This document shows positions 1 through 11,741 of a DNA stretch of 64,000 bases, piece after piece. How positions within the stretch are numbered: the first letter of the stretch is position 1; each line of letters begins with the position of its first letter. The notes under the pieces were generated by a model. That model had not been told where the DNA came from. It worked only from the letters and a program-made list of their open reading frames with translations, and ran no database searches. A program made the position numbers and the translations under genes. Source of the stretch: Rhinopomastus cyanomelas (taxonomy: Eukaryota; Chordata; Aves; Bucerotiformes; Rhinopomastidae); assembly GCA_013400115.1 (NCBI GenBank), contig VXBP01004363.1, forward strand, positions 186,001 to 250,000. Direction: 5' to 3'.

Positions 1-1412
1 AAGTGCAGGAGAGGGATAGCCTGAGAAAGTAGAGACAACAGTGCCATAAATGGACCACATTCTTTCCGCGTCTTTTTTTTTTTAAATCCTACCTGGATTC
101 TCTCCTGATTTATTGATTCTAAGCATGATTATTTTAAATTTATCAATTTAGCGAAAGATGTCATAGGATATAATCACATCTGAGCTTTCCAGACTATTTC
201 AGACTGATGTAGCTCTTCTAACCTGTTTTCAGCCAAGGAGATAGTACAATTAGTTTGTCCCTCTCAACTGCTTTCACAACATCCCACAGAATATACGGGC
301 TAATTTCTTCCATGTTGCTATAGAAAAAGTATTATCTTACCGTATCTCCAGATGAGCTATTATGCTGCAAATGCTTTTCAGAAGCTAAATTTCACAAGCA
401 TTCACAGAGAGCTGCAGATAAAGAAATCCATTCTTTGTATGCATTAGCAAGAAGGAAATGAATCAGCAGACACACTCTACAGTAGGAAACTCACGTGAAA
501 TTAGTCATCCATACATGTCCCCCACAGAAAGATTGGTTGAATGTGCTTTTCCAGAAAATTAGTGTAGAAATAAGAATTAAGAGGTGTAACAGAAAACAAT
601 CTTCATACACAGAGCACGGAATTCAACCTGTGCAGAGGGAGAAGAGAGGGAGAATCACTAAATAGCAAGTTATGCCTTATTTTGTTGTTTAAGAGCAGGA
701 TAGACAGGAGACAAACAAAATGCCATCTATGTTAAGATTTAAATGCACTACAGGACAGAAAAGGCACAGGTAGAATTTCCTTCTCTCAAATTTGTTATAG
801 CTTTGTAGAAGTGTTCCTTTGGCAAAACACATGGTACACATCTAAGAAAATATCGAAGAAAATATTTATTAAATTACCAAAATGCTGTGAATTTAAGTTC
901 TAAAGTGTATTTCAGTCCAACATTCTCCTGCGTGAACTGACAGCAAGACAAGTCTTTCTAAAGATATTTGTTGTATGTGAAGATTTCTAGCCCAAGAGTT
1001 AAGTACTCTTTTTTAAAAAAAGAAATAAATTGCAGAGATACATCAGAACTACTAAAACCAAGAAGGAATTGAAATGAATTCACTCTCTTTTTGATGAGCC
1101 TCAGTACATTCCAGAATAAGAGCATTATTGTGTTATTTTTGCACAGCTTCCATTACCTGGATCTGGATAGTGTTCTTTGCTAACCAGCTCTGTTGCACAG
1201 AGAGATTTGGAGGTATTCTTTCCTTGTTGAGGATTGCCTTGAAGAAACCATGAGTAAACACACACACACAGAGGTCAAGCCAAGTTGGGGGATTAACAAC
1301 TAGTAGGCTTGGCAAGTGACTGGAATCTCTTGAGGAGCATGGCCACACTATTCTGAGGTCTGTGGAGCTTGAGAGGTTTTCCTCCTCCTCTACTCTGCTC
1401 TGGTGGGACCAC
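1..1412. other. Unique AT-rich sequence
   Basis: I see no gene and no recognisable repeat. There is a short (CA) run at about 1258-1270 and several A or T homopolymers. Open frames here are short and have no family resemblance. Confidence 0.6.
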
Positions 1413-2044
1413 ATAGGATCATAGGATGTTAGGGGTTGGAAGGGACCCATAGAGATCATCAAGTCCAACCCCCCTGCCGCAGCAGGACAAAACTGTCTAA
1501 CACAGATCACAGAGGAACACATCCAGGCGGGCCTTGAAAGTCCCCAGAGAAGGAGACTCCACGACCTCCCTGGGGAGTCTGTTCCAGTGCTCCGTGACCC
1601 TCACAGTAAAGAAGATCCCCCTTGTGTTGAGGTGGAACCTCCTCTGGTGCAATTTACACCCATTGCTCCTTGTCCTATCACGGGGAGCAAGTGAAAAGAG
1701 CCTGTCTCCCCCCTCCTGGCCAGCCTTCAGATACTTATAGACATTTATCAAATCCCCTCTAAGTCTTCTCTTCTCCAGACTAAAAAGCCCCAAGTCCCTC
1801 AGCCTCTCCTCATAAGCCATGCCCTCCTGTCCCCTAATCATCCTCGTAGCCCTCCACTGGACCCCTAAACCGGGGGGCCCAAAACTGAACACAGTTCTCA
1901 AAATGAGGCCTCACCAGGGCAGAGTAGAGGGGGAGAAGAACTTCCCTTGATCTGCTGGACACACTCCTCCTAATACACCCCAGGATCCCATTGGCCTTCT
2001 TGCACAGGAATAGTTAACCTGTTGTCCACCAGGACTGCCAGGTC
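1413..2044 (-). mobile_element. CR1 type B, 5'-truncated, minus strand
   Basis: Read on the minus strand, this encodes the C-terminal end of CR1 ORF2 at about 1497-1901. Motifs seen are RRATRMIRG-like (here WRATRMIRGQEG), EERLRDLGLFSLEKRRLRGD, VTEHWNRLPREVVESPSLG and the terminus VFLCDLC. The 3' tail lies at 1413-1470 (GGTTGGAAGGGACC on the plus strand). The 5' end stops at 2044 inside AGGTC, where an unrelated GGTCT-repeat element begins. The part upstream of codon 1901 has lost its reading frame. It encodes no functional protein. Confidence 0.93.
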
Positions 2045-2045
2045 T

Positions 2046-2193
2046 GGTCTGGCCTGTGTTCAGCGCCTACCAGGGTGCAGCCAGCAGTGGAGCTAAAGAT
2101 TCTTCTTCGTGGCCAAAACAGAGGCCAACCCAGTCCTGCCCCTGACTGTGGAGAGCTGTCCGTATGTCAGCTTGTATTCTCAGCACTCCAGGT
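2046..2193 (+). repeat. Unclassified repeat, copy 1 (deleted form)
   Basis: This stretch matches 11535-11741 along its whole length. Both copies start with GGTCT repeats followed by GGCCTGTGT, share GCCAACCCAGTCCTGCCCCT, and end with TGTCAGCTTG.ATTCTCAGCA. This copy has two GGTCT units and lacks about 50 bp after CTGACTGTG that copy 2 retains. It does not match the CR1 ORF2 or tail sequences in this window. Strand is given relative to copy 2. The family is unknown to me. Confidence 0.7.
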
Positions 2194-2251
2194 GTTCAAA
2201 CAATGGGCAGACATGTTGTTTCAGGAGACAGTTTATTGGTTCAGGGCTGTA

Positions 2252-2320
2252 GGAGAGACAGTTGCACTTGATGATCTTGAAAGTCTTTTCCAACCTCTAT
2301 AATTTCATGATTCTATGATT
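2252..2320 (+). mobile_element. CR1 3' tail, type E-like
   Basis: About 70 bp ending in TTGATGATCTTGAAAGTCTTTTCCAACC and an ATTCTATG octamer. Only the 3' UTR tail is present, so it carries no coding sequence. It follows the unclassified repeat at 2046-2193 with about 60 bp between them. Confidence 0.8.
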
Positions 2321-3131
2321 TCTGTACAAAACAACTAGAAAAAAATCCTTCATAGACTATGGAACAAAATACTAAAACAAATGATTTGCCAAAATTACTA
2401 CTCTTTCATTCTCCTCTCCATCACATTTCTATCCAAACAAGCATTGAAAATAATTTCTTATGCTTTTTTTTAATGAAGTTATTTTTATGCTGATTTATGT
2501 CCAGCTAAATTAAATCAACTAAGGACACAGCTGATGTCATTTTATTCAGACCTTGATTAGTCAAGATGCTCATAGTTTTCTTCTTCCTCCCTCATATTTT
2601 TACACATTATTTCATTATTGATTGTAATTGAATTAACCAGAAGGCAACTGCCCAGTTAACATTTATTCCTTACGTTAGATGACAAAACACCAAACAGGTT
2701 AATGATGTTATATCTATTGAGATACTATTTTCTTCCACAGAGCTTGTGTGAAAGGCTGCATTAGTATCTGAGTGTGTTTACCAAATAGAGACAGAACAAC
2801 AGCTCAGATTTTCTTGAACTTTGTAAGAGCACCTCATGGTGGTCTCTGGTGTCAATAAAGTGTTTCCTTGTTGAGGATAAAGGCATGTTGAGGGAACCTT
2901 TGTGAGGGGCACATTTGATTCCAAGCAAGTCAATGCATAGCCGACCTTTTGGGAAACAGCTTTGAGATAGGAAAGCAGCTCTTGAGTATTTAAAAAACCA
3001 GGAATGTAATTCTCTGTGTAGCTGACATTGGCTTCAACAGGACCAGAATTACACCCCAAGTTGAGTGAAGCTGGGAAAAAAGGCAAAAGACTGATACTTT
3101 TTTTTAAAATTGGTTTTGAATTTTTCCATCA
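2321..3131. other. Unique AT-rich sequence
   Basis: No gene or repeat is evident. Open frames are short, and the one at 2778-3086 (minus) resembles nothing I know. Confidence 0.55.
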
Positions 3132-3238
3132 CACAGAACCACGGAATTACTGAGGCTGGAAAAGACCAAGTCCACCCTAGGACCTCACACCAGCATACTA
3201 GCTGGATCATGGCACTCAGTGGCACACATCCTTGCATG
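3132..3238 (-). mobile_element. CR1 3' end remnant, minus strand
   Basis: On the plus strand it begins CACAGAACCACGGAATTACT and continues GAGGCTGGAAAAGACC, the reverse complement of a CR1 tail. The rest is degraded 3' UTR. It is close in type to D and H. A few codons of ORF2 may remain but cannot be read reliably. Confidence 0.75.
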
Positions 3239-3327
3239 CAGCAGTGTTTTTTTTTTTACCTTGAAATTCTTGGTAATCATCCAAAACCAAAAGTGCTACA
3301 AACACTTTTTAAAATTGTATGTTCACT

Positions 3328-3424
3328 CACAGAATCACAGAATTATTGAGTCTGGAAAAGGCCTCTGAGCTCATCAAGTCCAGTCTGTGATCTAACATCA
3401 CCACATTGGCCAGACCAGGGCACA
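3328..3424 (-). mobile_element. CR1 type D tail, minus strand
   Basis: Reverse complement of the D tail: CACAGAATCACAGAATTATT followed by GAGTCTGGAAAAGGCCTCTGAGCTCATCAAG, then the ACATCACCACATTGGCCAGA segment. About 97 bp, only 3' UTR. It lies 90 bp from the remnant at 3132-3238 in the same orientation. Confidence 0.85.
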
Positions 3425-4979
3425 TCTCAGAAAATAGTTTCCCTTTATCTGTTTTGTTTAGTTTTGCAGTTTGTTTTGGTTTGAGGTTTTTTTTTTTTCC
3501 AGAGCAAAATGGAAAAAGGAAGAAAGGACAAAGAGAAAAACTACAATGAATCTTAAATGTTGACAGATAGTTTTGACAAATGGGATTAAAATTTGAAAAA
3601 ATATTCAAGTGCACGACAAACGCTTTCTGGTGAATAATAAAGATCATGAAGTCTACCATTTCCAGGCAGAGTTTTTTGTTAGAATACTGCTTTTCCACTG
3701 GGAAATCATTGTCATGGAGAGCTCTCAGATGACACTGATTGTTTGCTTTCTGCAAATACATTTGACTTAAACTGTTACTATCACTGGTTTCCTGCTATGT
3801 CTATTAGATGTAACAGCATGATTTAGAGTTGGACGTTGGTTTCATTTCAATTCTTCTCAGCTTCAATTAAAGTAGAAGATGAAGAAGCCAACTGAAATAA
3901 AAAAAATCACTATGAGCATCACAGTTTGAGTTTCCCTTCTGACATTGTATAAATTAGTCTCTTCTTACGTAGCACAAAAGATCTTGGAAGCTCACTACAG
4001 CTTAATAGTGTTAATAATTAATGTTCACTTACCACCGAGAATTTGGGTTTATCTTTCTCACAACTGTTTTAGTTTTTGCTTAAAAAAACACCATGGGACT
4101 TTTAGGTAGTCCTTAGGGCTGGGAGTTTCACGTGTGGCAGCACTGAGCTGATACCACATCAGCAACATTCATTTGACTGAGATAAAATCAAATAAGTGAG
4201 AAGGCATTTTCACATAGAGGGTGAGCTCCCTGGATAGCATAAACAACTGTAAATTGGGTAGAATCAAAATGGCAATCTGCAGGCTGGGATGAGACTTGTG
4301 AGTCCACCAAAGTTCCTAATTTCCAATAGACACTTGTCTTTCCATTTTCTCCCTGCTGCTTCTGAGAGAAACTTATTTGTACCTCTCCCCAAAAGCAGTG
4401 GCTGTTGATAGCTCTTTGCAATCCAGTGACCTCAGGGCAGCAGCCCCACACTGCCAGCCGGCAGAGGAGAACAGCTGTGCTTTCCTGAGATGCTGGCTTG
4501 CATGCAGAGATTTTTTTTCTCTCAAATACTGCAGAGATGCCATATGCAAAACTTTGTGCAGTCAGGGTTCACATATGTAATCAAAGTGAACACATTTTGG
4601 ATGAAAATAAAAATTGCATAGGGATTTGGATAACATGCTAGAAGCCACAGCAACACAGTAATGACAAGTGAACAGCACAGACACACTGTCAGTATCTGTA
4701 CATGCAAAAGTCAGACCGCTGTGGTTTTTCCAGTCATTGATATTCAAATTCATTAAAATTAATTGAAATTCAAATATTTTGAACTGGATTTTCATTTTTT
4801 TTCTGAAACAAATGACTACTTCATGTAAAGCTTTAATGTAGGTCAGAGTGAAAAAAAACCCAGGAAATGAAAGATTTGGGGTTTTTCTTCAGAGCCTACA
4901 AATCAGCCTTCTTTTCCTTTATGTATGGTCATGTATTTTATTACTATATTTTACTGAGACCATCCTTTGTGTGGAGGTA
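3425..4979. other. Unique AT-rich sequence
   Basis: No supported gene or repeat. It holds poly-T runs near 3490 and 4510 and overlapping short frames on both strands around 4190-4800, which argues against coding. Confidence 0.55.
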
Positions 4980-5252
4980 AATCATAGAATCATAGAATCA
5001 TAGAATCATTAAGGATTGGAAGGGACCTCGAAAGATCATCTAGTCCAATCCGCCTGCAACAGCAGGATCACCTAGCCCAAGTCACACAGGAACACATCCA
5101 GGCGGGTCTTGAATATCTCCAGTGAGGGAGACTCCATAACCCCCCTGGGCAGCCCGTTCCAGTGCTCTGTCACTCTCACTGTGAAGAAGTTCCTTCTCAG
5201 GTTGATGTGGAACCTCTTATGTTGCAGCTTACAACCATTGCCCCTCGTCCTG
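4980..5252 (-). mobile_element. CR1 type B, 3' end, minus strand
   Basis: The minus strand encodes the last ~60 residues of ORF2: RTRGNGCKLQHKRFHINLRR, FFTVRVTEHWNGLPRGVMES and terminus VFLCDLG at 5072. The 3' tail at 4980-5060 has three ATTCTATG-type octamers, so it looks relatively young. It is 5'-truncated at about 5252, within the codons for RTRGNG. Confidence 0.93.
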
Positions 5253-5750
5253 TAATCCATGGCATTTTTCATTAAGGCATTTAATTCTCTTTCTATTAGA
5301 TATTAAAGTTTCCGCATGGTTCCATCTTTAGCAAAAGACCTTATCAGGCAAAGAGTAACTTAGCAAATCCCCCTGTATTTGGGTGTTTAGCTCCTTGTTT
5401 TATAGAAATGTGCTTTAAGGGTTCTTGTCACAAAGAATACAATCATCACAATGGGTAGTTGCTTACAACCGACTTTACTCTCCAAAATGCAGATTCAGTG
5501 AGATGACTCAATTTCAGAATTCTTTTATGCAATCCAGTTCAAACTGCAAACTAAAGCAGTTACTATTTCTGTCACCTAAGCAATTGCATTATCATTTGGA
5601 ATAAAACAATGGACCATTGTTTATTGAAGTCTGTATCACATGCATATGTGTTCAAAAATGTCTATATTTTTGGAGCCTCATCACTACTCTGTTACAATTT
5701 GTGTAAAGCAATTACATTAATTTGAAAAGCTTCATGGCTGCATTTCAACA
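5253..5750. other. Unique sequence
   Basis: AT-rich, with no gene or repeat I can recognise. Confidence 0.55.
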
Positions 5751-6711
5751 GTCTCTCACAGCATCCTTTTGGCGTAACTGAGGCAGTGTGGACTGCATCA
5801 TTGGGTAGAGAGCTGGATCGTGAGCTGGCTGCAGGATAGAAGCCAGAGAATAGTGGTCAATGGAACAGAGTATAGTTGGAGGCCTGTATCTAGTGGAGTG
5901 CCCCAGGGGTCGGTGCTGGGACCAGTCTTATTCAATCTATTAATTAATGACTTGTCTGAGGGATTAGGGTGCACTGTCAGAAAGTTTGCTGATGACACAA
6001 AGCTGGGTCATGTTGCTGACACCCCAGCAGACTGTGCTGCCATTCAGCGAGACCTGGACAGGCTGGAGAGCTGGGCAGGGAGAAATTTAATGAGGTATAA
6101 CAAGGGTAAGTGTAGAGTCTTGCATGTGGGCAAGAACAGCCCCAGGTACCAGTATAGGCTGGGGACTGACCTGTTGGAGAGTAGTTTCGAAGAAAGGGAC
6201 CTTGGTGTCCTGGTGGACAGCTGGATGACCAGGAGCCAGCAATGTGCTCTTGTGGCCAAGAAGGCCAACAGCATCCTGGGGTGGATCAGAAGAGGGGTGG
6301 TTAGCAGATCAAGGGAGGTTCTTCTCCCCCTCTACTCTGCACTGGTGAGACTACACCTGGAGTATTGTGTCCAGCTGTGGGCCCCTCAGTTCAAGAGGGA
6401 TGTGTGAGTGTAGGGCAACGAGGATGACGAAGGAGGTGGAACACCTCCCTTATGAGGAGAGGCTGAGGGAGCTAGGTCTCTTTAGCTTGGAGGAGACTGA
6501 GGGGTGAACTCATTAAAGTCTATAAATATTTGAAGGGTGGTTGTCAGGAGGATGGAGCTGGGTTCTTCTCAGTGTCATCTTGTGATAGGATGAGGGGCAA
6601 TGATTGTAAGCTGGAACATAGAGGGTTCCACATAAATATGAGAAGGAACTTCTTCACAGTGAGTGTGACGGAGCACTGGAACAGGTTGCCCAGGGTGGTT
6701 GTGGAGTCTCC
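5751..6711 (+). mobile_element. CR1 type B, truncated at both ends
   Basis: The copy starts inside the reverse-transcriptase domain at CACAGCATCCTTTTGGCGTA, a segment also seen at 30299. It runs to the end of ORF2 and stops at GTGGAGTCTCC without the last ORF2 codons, 3' UTR or octamer tail. A CR1 lacking its 3' end is unusual, because target-primed integration starts there; a later deletion is the simplest explanation. Confidence 0.92.
5820..6407 (+). pseudogene. CR1 ORF2 reverse-transcriptase fragment
   Basis: A 195-codon open stretch of RT. It contains SWLQDRSQRIVVNG, the RT block SSGVPQGSVLGPVLFNLLIN, and an intact FADD catalytic box at 5985-5996. Downstream it reads KANSILGWIRRGVVSRSRE and LVRLHLEYCVQLWAPQFKRD. 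A small deletion after FKRDV causes a stop at 6405-6407, and the frame resumes in another phase at about 6530-6711 (RRNFFTVSVTEHWNRLPRV). The N-terminal endonuclease and fingers are missing, so no active enzyme is encoded. ATG at 5820 is only the first Met in the open stretch. Confidence 0.9.
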
Positions 6712-7496
6712 AGTTTGTCAATAGTTAAAAGTAGGTTTCATGTTGCACATATTTGAGGATCAAACCTCAAAATTCTGTCAACCATGTCAGATAGCTACAA
6801 AGATGTTCCTATTACAGTTTTTCATGCTTTGCTACTCCTGGGGATCATAAGTCTTTCAATACCACGAGCTTTAGTTTTGTTGTTGGCACACAGCACCACA
6901 GACAAAATCACCTTCTCCTCTTTCTAGGTTGGTCAGCTTATCTCAGTAGCTGTCTAGAATATTTGTTTGTTTTGTTTTAACTTGACTCACATTCTCCTAG
7001 AGAGCACTCTATTGAAATCTCACAGGTGGTTACTTGCAGGCAGCAGAATTATTCAAAGCAACCCAGCCATGGATCATCACTGCTGATTCTCCTGAGAAAC
7101 CATGTTATAAAACAAAACAAAACCCACAAGTGAAAGGGAATAAAGCATACAAAGATAGAAGTTTGCAGGTCTTAAAAAATTGAGAGTAAGGACTAAAGTT
7201 TATCAGAGCTGCAAGGAAAATAAACTTTAAAAGTGTGATAAGAATTCCACTGGATTTTTTGCACCTACTCCGAGTACTACATTACAGACCTCTGCTTGGG
7301 TCTAACAAACCTCCAAGTGGGAGCAAGGCTGACTTAGAAGCCATGAGTCTGCCCTCAAGCACTGTGTTAGAGAAAGGTATCTTATGCTCTGTGTGACTTA
7401 TAGAAAGACTCTTTAAACTGCAAAATCAAATTCAGAGACATGTAACACAGTGCAGGGAAAACATGGCATGAAAGAGGAAAATGTAAGTTAAATGTT
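6712..7496. other. Unique sequence
   Basis: No gene or repeat recognised. It contains short (AAAC)-like runs near 7110. Confidence 0.55.
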
Positions 7497-7730
7497 CACA
7501 AAATCAGAGGCTGACAAGACCTGTGAGCTCACCCAGCCCAGGACCTAACATCACCACATCAGCCAGACCAGAGCATCCAACCTAACTGTCCTCTTTAAAC
7601 AGCTGCTGCCATCACAATCACATTCAGGATACAAGAGCTATCTGCAAGACCTTCTCTCCTTTGCAAAAACTTCAGCTGCAATGGAATTGTTATTACTGAA
7701 GATGGAATAAACCTGTGAGATCATAAAGTC
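7497..7730 (-). repeat. Composite CR1-tail repeat, inverted copy
   Basis: Read on the minus strand, the order is: a CR1-like tail (about 7696-7730), about 100 bp of non-CR1 sequence (about 7589-7695, containing GCAGCTGAAGTTTTTGCAAA), then a type D CR1 tail (7497-7588) with an internal deletion joining TTAGGTTGGATG to CTCTGGTCTGGC. The same three-part order occurs on the plus strand at 8851-9215. No coding sequence is evident. Confidence 0.75.
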
Positions 7731-8850
7731 ACCAAAAAAGCAGCTTTAACTAAAAAAAAATGCTGTACTCTAATGTTACACAGTTTGTTCTTGAAATAAA
7801 CATGGTATTGCTGAAGGTACTCCGGAATGCTTCAATTCTGATACCTCCAAAAGTATGAATTGCTGTCCATTACTATAAATCTAAGAATTCTTCATCTGCG
7901 TTAGTTTTGTCAACCTGAAATATAGTCATAGAGGGAATGAGGTCGTTATTTAAATAACTAATGACAACAGTATTTTCGGTATTGTACTTCACCGCATAGC
8001 CCAGAGCCTCACATATGATAACACGCATGAATGACATTCACCCTTTTATTACTTAATAAAAAAATTACTTTTTATTACACAAGGTCCTTCTACAGGAGGA
8101 TAAATTTGGATGCAGAAAAAAATCTGAGATGTCTCACTCAACAGCTTCCTGTGCTGTAATGTTGAACAGTGCATAACATTCCACCAAAAGCATCAGAAAG
8201 CATTAGCACCTGATAAGACAAACCAAGATAAGATGCTGCAATGCACACTATTGTCCCTTTGAGGAGAGCGGCTGAGGATAGGTAGTGTGGTACTGATTCT
8301 GCTTGTGTCGCTACATGCAGCTGAGAGACACTCAGCTATTCCACTGAGGGATGTGACACAAGAATTTACAGTAAAAGTATAATATGATAACTATCTCTCC
8401 AGTAGAATCATATCAAACTATACCTAGAAATGCTATAAACCCTTCTTCAGATTGCACAGTGAACAGGAGGTGTATCCGAATGACTCTAAATCACAGATTT
8501 GAAAAACAAGTTACTGTGAATGTTTGTCTGAGCTACGGTGTATGCTATAACCCACAACTTCATGCATTATCAATATTATTACAACTCATGCTTGCTAATA
8601 CTGTCAGCTTGAATGTAGGTCTATAAAAGATCTTATAATGACAGAGGTTTCGTGCCACTGTAAGAAAAGTTTTACTAAAATGGAATCTGCCCTCAAATAC
8701 TGCCTTTCTAATGTAATTTTAAAAGTTTAAGTATATGATCAGGCATTTTTGCAGTGTTCATGCCAAGATATTTCTGCTTTTGCTTCTATATCTTTAATTT
8801 AAAGCTGCAGTATCAAAAGATTCTCATTTAAGCATTGATGACTAAGCACT
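7731..8850. other. Spacer between inverted repeats
   Basis: About 1.1 kb of AT-rich unique sequence between the two inverted composite repeats. No gene or further repeat is evident. Confidence 0.55.
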
Positions 8851-9215
8851 GATGACTTCAGAGGTCTATTCCAGCCTCAATAGGAACAGTAATTCCATTG
8901 TAGCTGAAGTTTTTGCAAGGGAGAGATGGTCTTGTAGATCGCTCTTGTGTCCTGAAAGTTATTCTGATGCCAGCAGTTGTTTTAAGAGCAGGGTTAGGTT
9001 GGTTATCAGGAAGACCTTCCTCTAAGAAAGGGGGGGTCAGACACTGGAATGGACTGTCTAGGGCAGTTGTGGAGTCCCCATCCCTGGAGGTGTTGAAGGA
9101 CAGACTGACTGTGGCCCTTAGTGCTCTGGTCTGGTTGATGTGGTGATGTTAGCTCACAGGCTGGTCTGGATTAGCTCAGAGGTCTTTTCCAGCCTCAATA
9201 ATTGTGTGATTCTGT
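8851..9215 (+). repeat. Composite CR1-tail repeat, direct copy
   Basis: Three parts: a CR1-like tail GAGGTCTATTCCAGCCTCAA at about 8860, a non-CR1 head at about 8885-8987 (GTAGCTGAAGTTTTTGCAAG, GGTCTTGTAGATCGCTCTTG), then a type D CR1 3' end at 8988-9215 ending ATTGTGTGATTCTGT. The D part encodes only a frame-broken ORF2 end (HWNGLSRAVVESPSLEVLKD). It is the mirror image of 7497-7730. Confidence 0.78.
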
Positions 9216-11534
9216 ATCATCTAGAAGAAATCAAATGAGAATATGGTGGGATTTCTTTGTTCTCTTTTAGGACTGAGCCTACTTAGGCTTTTGCAGACTT
9301 CCCTGTAGAGCTGAAGTGTTGGTTCCACTCGAACAACATATGCTCACTTAGCTGCTGGCCCTTATAGAACTGGAAAAACAAAGTTAAAGTGATTTTAATC
9401 TTCTTGTAGTACTGTATATTCTTGTAGTATATTCACTGAAGGAAGTATCTTTGTTTGAAGATAATGTTTGTCAGTGAAAGGTGAAAAAATATGAGACCAG
9501 AAAGCAATCAGAGGGTTCAGACAGCAGCCAGGTGATAAATGCCTTGAAATTCAAACCACATTAGGACATGTGGCCTCACGTAATGATGCAGGTCTGTGGC
9601 AGAAGTTAAAGGAGGCCAGTTGGTACCAGATACTGGCAAGAAACTGCTACAGGGTAAACTCTGTATGTGGAGGGTTTGAGAAAACCGGGCACTACAGAAA
9701 AGCTGTGAACAATGAAATACATCCTGCTTTTGGAATTTTTTGCCAAGACACAAAAGGTCATAGAAGAAATGAAAACCAGTAGGCAGCATTTTATTTTGCC
9801 AAGATTGACTGCTAAGACTAAACACTCTGTCCTCTCTGCAACACCGTAGAAGCAGGGACATTTAAGGTCAGAAATGACTTTTAGGTCTCCTAGTCTCCCT
9901 CCATAAGTGACCCAGGCCACTGAAGTTCATTTCAATACTCATGTTGATACACCAGGAGCTAAAAATCAAATTTTCTTAGGAGCTTTCCAACTCAATTGCT
10001 GCCCTTAGTGAAGCAGTTACTGGTTCAATTGGACCATTCACAGAATAAATAGCTTGATAGATTGCCACTGCACTGTGAGGAAGGAGATAATCATTATTGC
10101 ACTGTAAATACTAACATGGTAAGCTCTCCAGCAGGGGCAGCTTAGGAAAACAGCCATCAGCCCTTACATTTAAAGACTGGTGCTTTGCTTCTAAATCATT
10201 GAAGATAACTTATTTGAGCAGTTTCACTTCATCCCCCTGCCCAGGGCAGAGTTTGTGGGGAGGGGTGGTACAGAAGCACCCGTTGCATGTCTCTGACACT
10301 GCCCTCTGCTCTTTCAGCCTATTTCGTGCATCGCATGAGGCTCATAAGTGCTTTTTCTGGGCAAATAATTCATCTGTATTGATAGAAGCAGAGCCATGCC
10401 AAGCACAAAAGCCATCAAAGGGCAGTTGTCCTGGCTGGACCAGCTTGCCCACCTATGTGCCATGTTCTCATTTCAGACTAGCCCAGGTTCGGCTGCAGCC
10501 CAGCTACATGGGCTCTGCTGGGGATGCTTTGGGGAGTGCCCAGCTCCAGCACAGCCAAACCTGTACTCAGTAAAACACTCATGGGCTCTGTGTGTGCCAG
10601 AGCCAGAACACAGAGTGCTGCAGGCACTCAGCCTGTGCAGGGTAGTTACAGGGAAAGGTAAGAAACCAGAGCAGATGCAGAGCTCACCCAGCCACCACCA
10701 TCCTGCACACGGCACACAGGCTGTGCCCTGCAGTGCTGCACCAGAGGGAGCCACCTGATTAAAAAAACAAACAACCCCAAACCACCTTCTTTTAAAAGTA
10801 GATATTAGAAAACCATGTCTAAAAAATGAAAGCATGGACCAGAGTTTCAGGAATTACTAATTTATTTACAAAATAAGATGCTCCCAGTTGCCCAGGAAAT
10901 TCTCTAAAAGACAACGTTTTGCTAAAAATTACCTCCATGCTCCCTCTTTGCAACCTTAGTTTTCAGTTTCATTTATAAGCTTGTACTGGGCTAAACATTC
11001 ACAGTGTAAGAGGATCAGCACATCTCTGAGGACAGAGAACAAAGAGCTGACAAGGAGGTTATTAGAGGCTGAAAGTATACTCACACTGAGTAAAATACTG
11101 CTGCGGCAGGTGTGGGAGTAGGACTGGGTAGGACAGCAGCCTTGTGTTTCCTCAGAGAACAAAGGCATTTGAATGAAATCACCAATGATACCATAAACCA
11201 GAGTGTCTGTCAAACAAACATGTACATGACAAGAGCTATTGCAACACAGCTAGTTTCATGTCGGTTGAAAGAGCTGTTGAGAAGTCTCTCTAAAAGTGCT
11301 GCCACTTTTTCTCCAGCAACACTTGCCCGTCAGCCTAAGCTGAAGTCGCTGATCTGGACGATTTTAAGTGTGATGGTTCTTTTAGTATTTTGTTGATATC
11401 CTCCAATTTTGAAAAATCTGTTCCAAATCCTACAATCCAGTAAGCCTGTTAAGGCTCCTCCAGAACTTCTCCTGAGCCTGGCCTTCCCTCCTAGATGGCT
11501 CTCTTGCAGCAGACTGAGACATCCCTCACGTCAA
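9216..11534. other. Unique sequence, partly GC-rich
   Basis: No gene supported. The stretch 10200-10760 is richer in G and C and has overlapping open frames of about 120 codons on both strands, with no known domain and no codon pattern favouring one frame. I treat them as chance. Confidence 0.5.
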
Positions 11535-11741
11535 GGTCTGGTCTGGTCTGGTCTGGTCTGGCCTGTGTCCCCACTGCTCAGTCCCTACTAGGCTGCAGCA
11601 AGCACTGGATGTTCTTGGTGGCCAACACAGAAGCCAACCCAGTCCTGCCCCTGACTGTGAGAGGAGGTGCCTGGCCAGCCTTGGTCCTTCCACCTGGTTG
11701 TGAGATCTGTCCATGTGTCAGCTTGAATTCTCAGCACTTCA
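11535..11741 (+). repeat. Unclassified repeat, copy 2 (longer form)
   Basis: Starts with five perfect GGTCT units (11535-11559), then GGCCTGTGTCC, AGCACTGGATGTTCTTGGTG, GCCAACCCAGTCCTGCCCCT and ends near TCAGCTTGAATTCTCAGCAC. The match to 2046-2193 covers both ends. This copy keeps a 50-bp internal block (GGTGCCTGGCCAGCCTTGGT and following bases) missing from copy 1. It has no CR1 tail and no long frame. Confidence 0.7.

Noticed and set aside
1258..1270. (CA) run as a microsatellite
   Set aside because: Only about six units; too short to list as a repeat feature.
10199..10835. Three overlapping frames of 120-124 codons on both strands
   Set aside because: Mutually overlapping on both strands in a locally GC-rich stretch. 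No domain.
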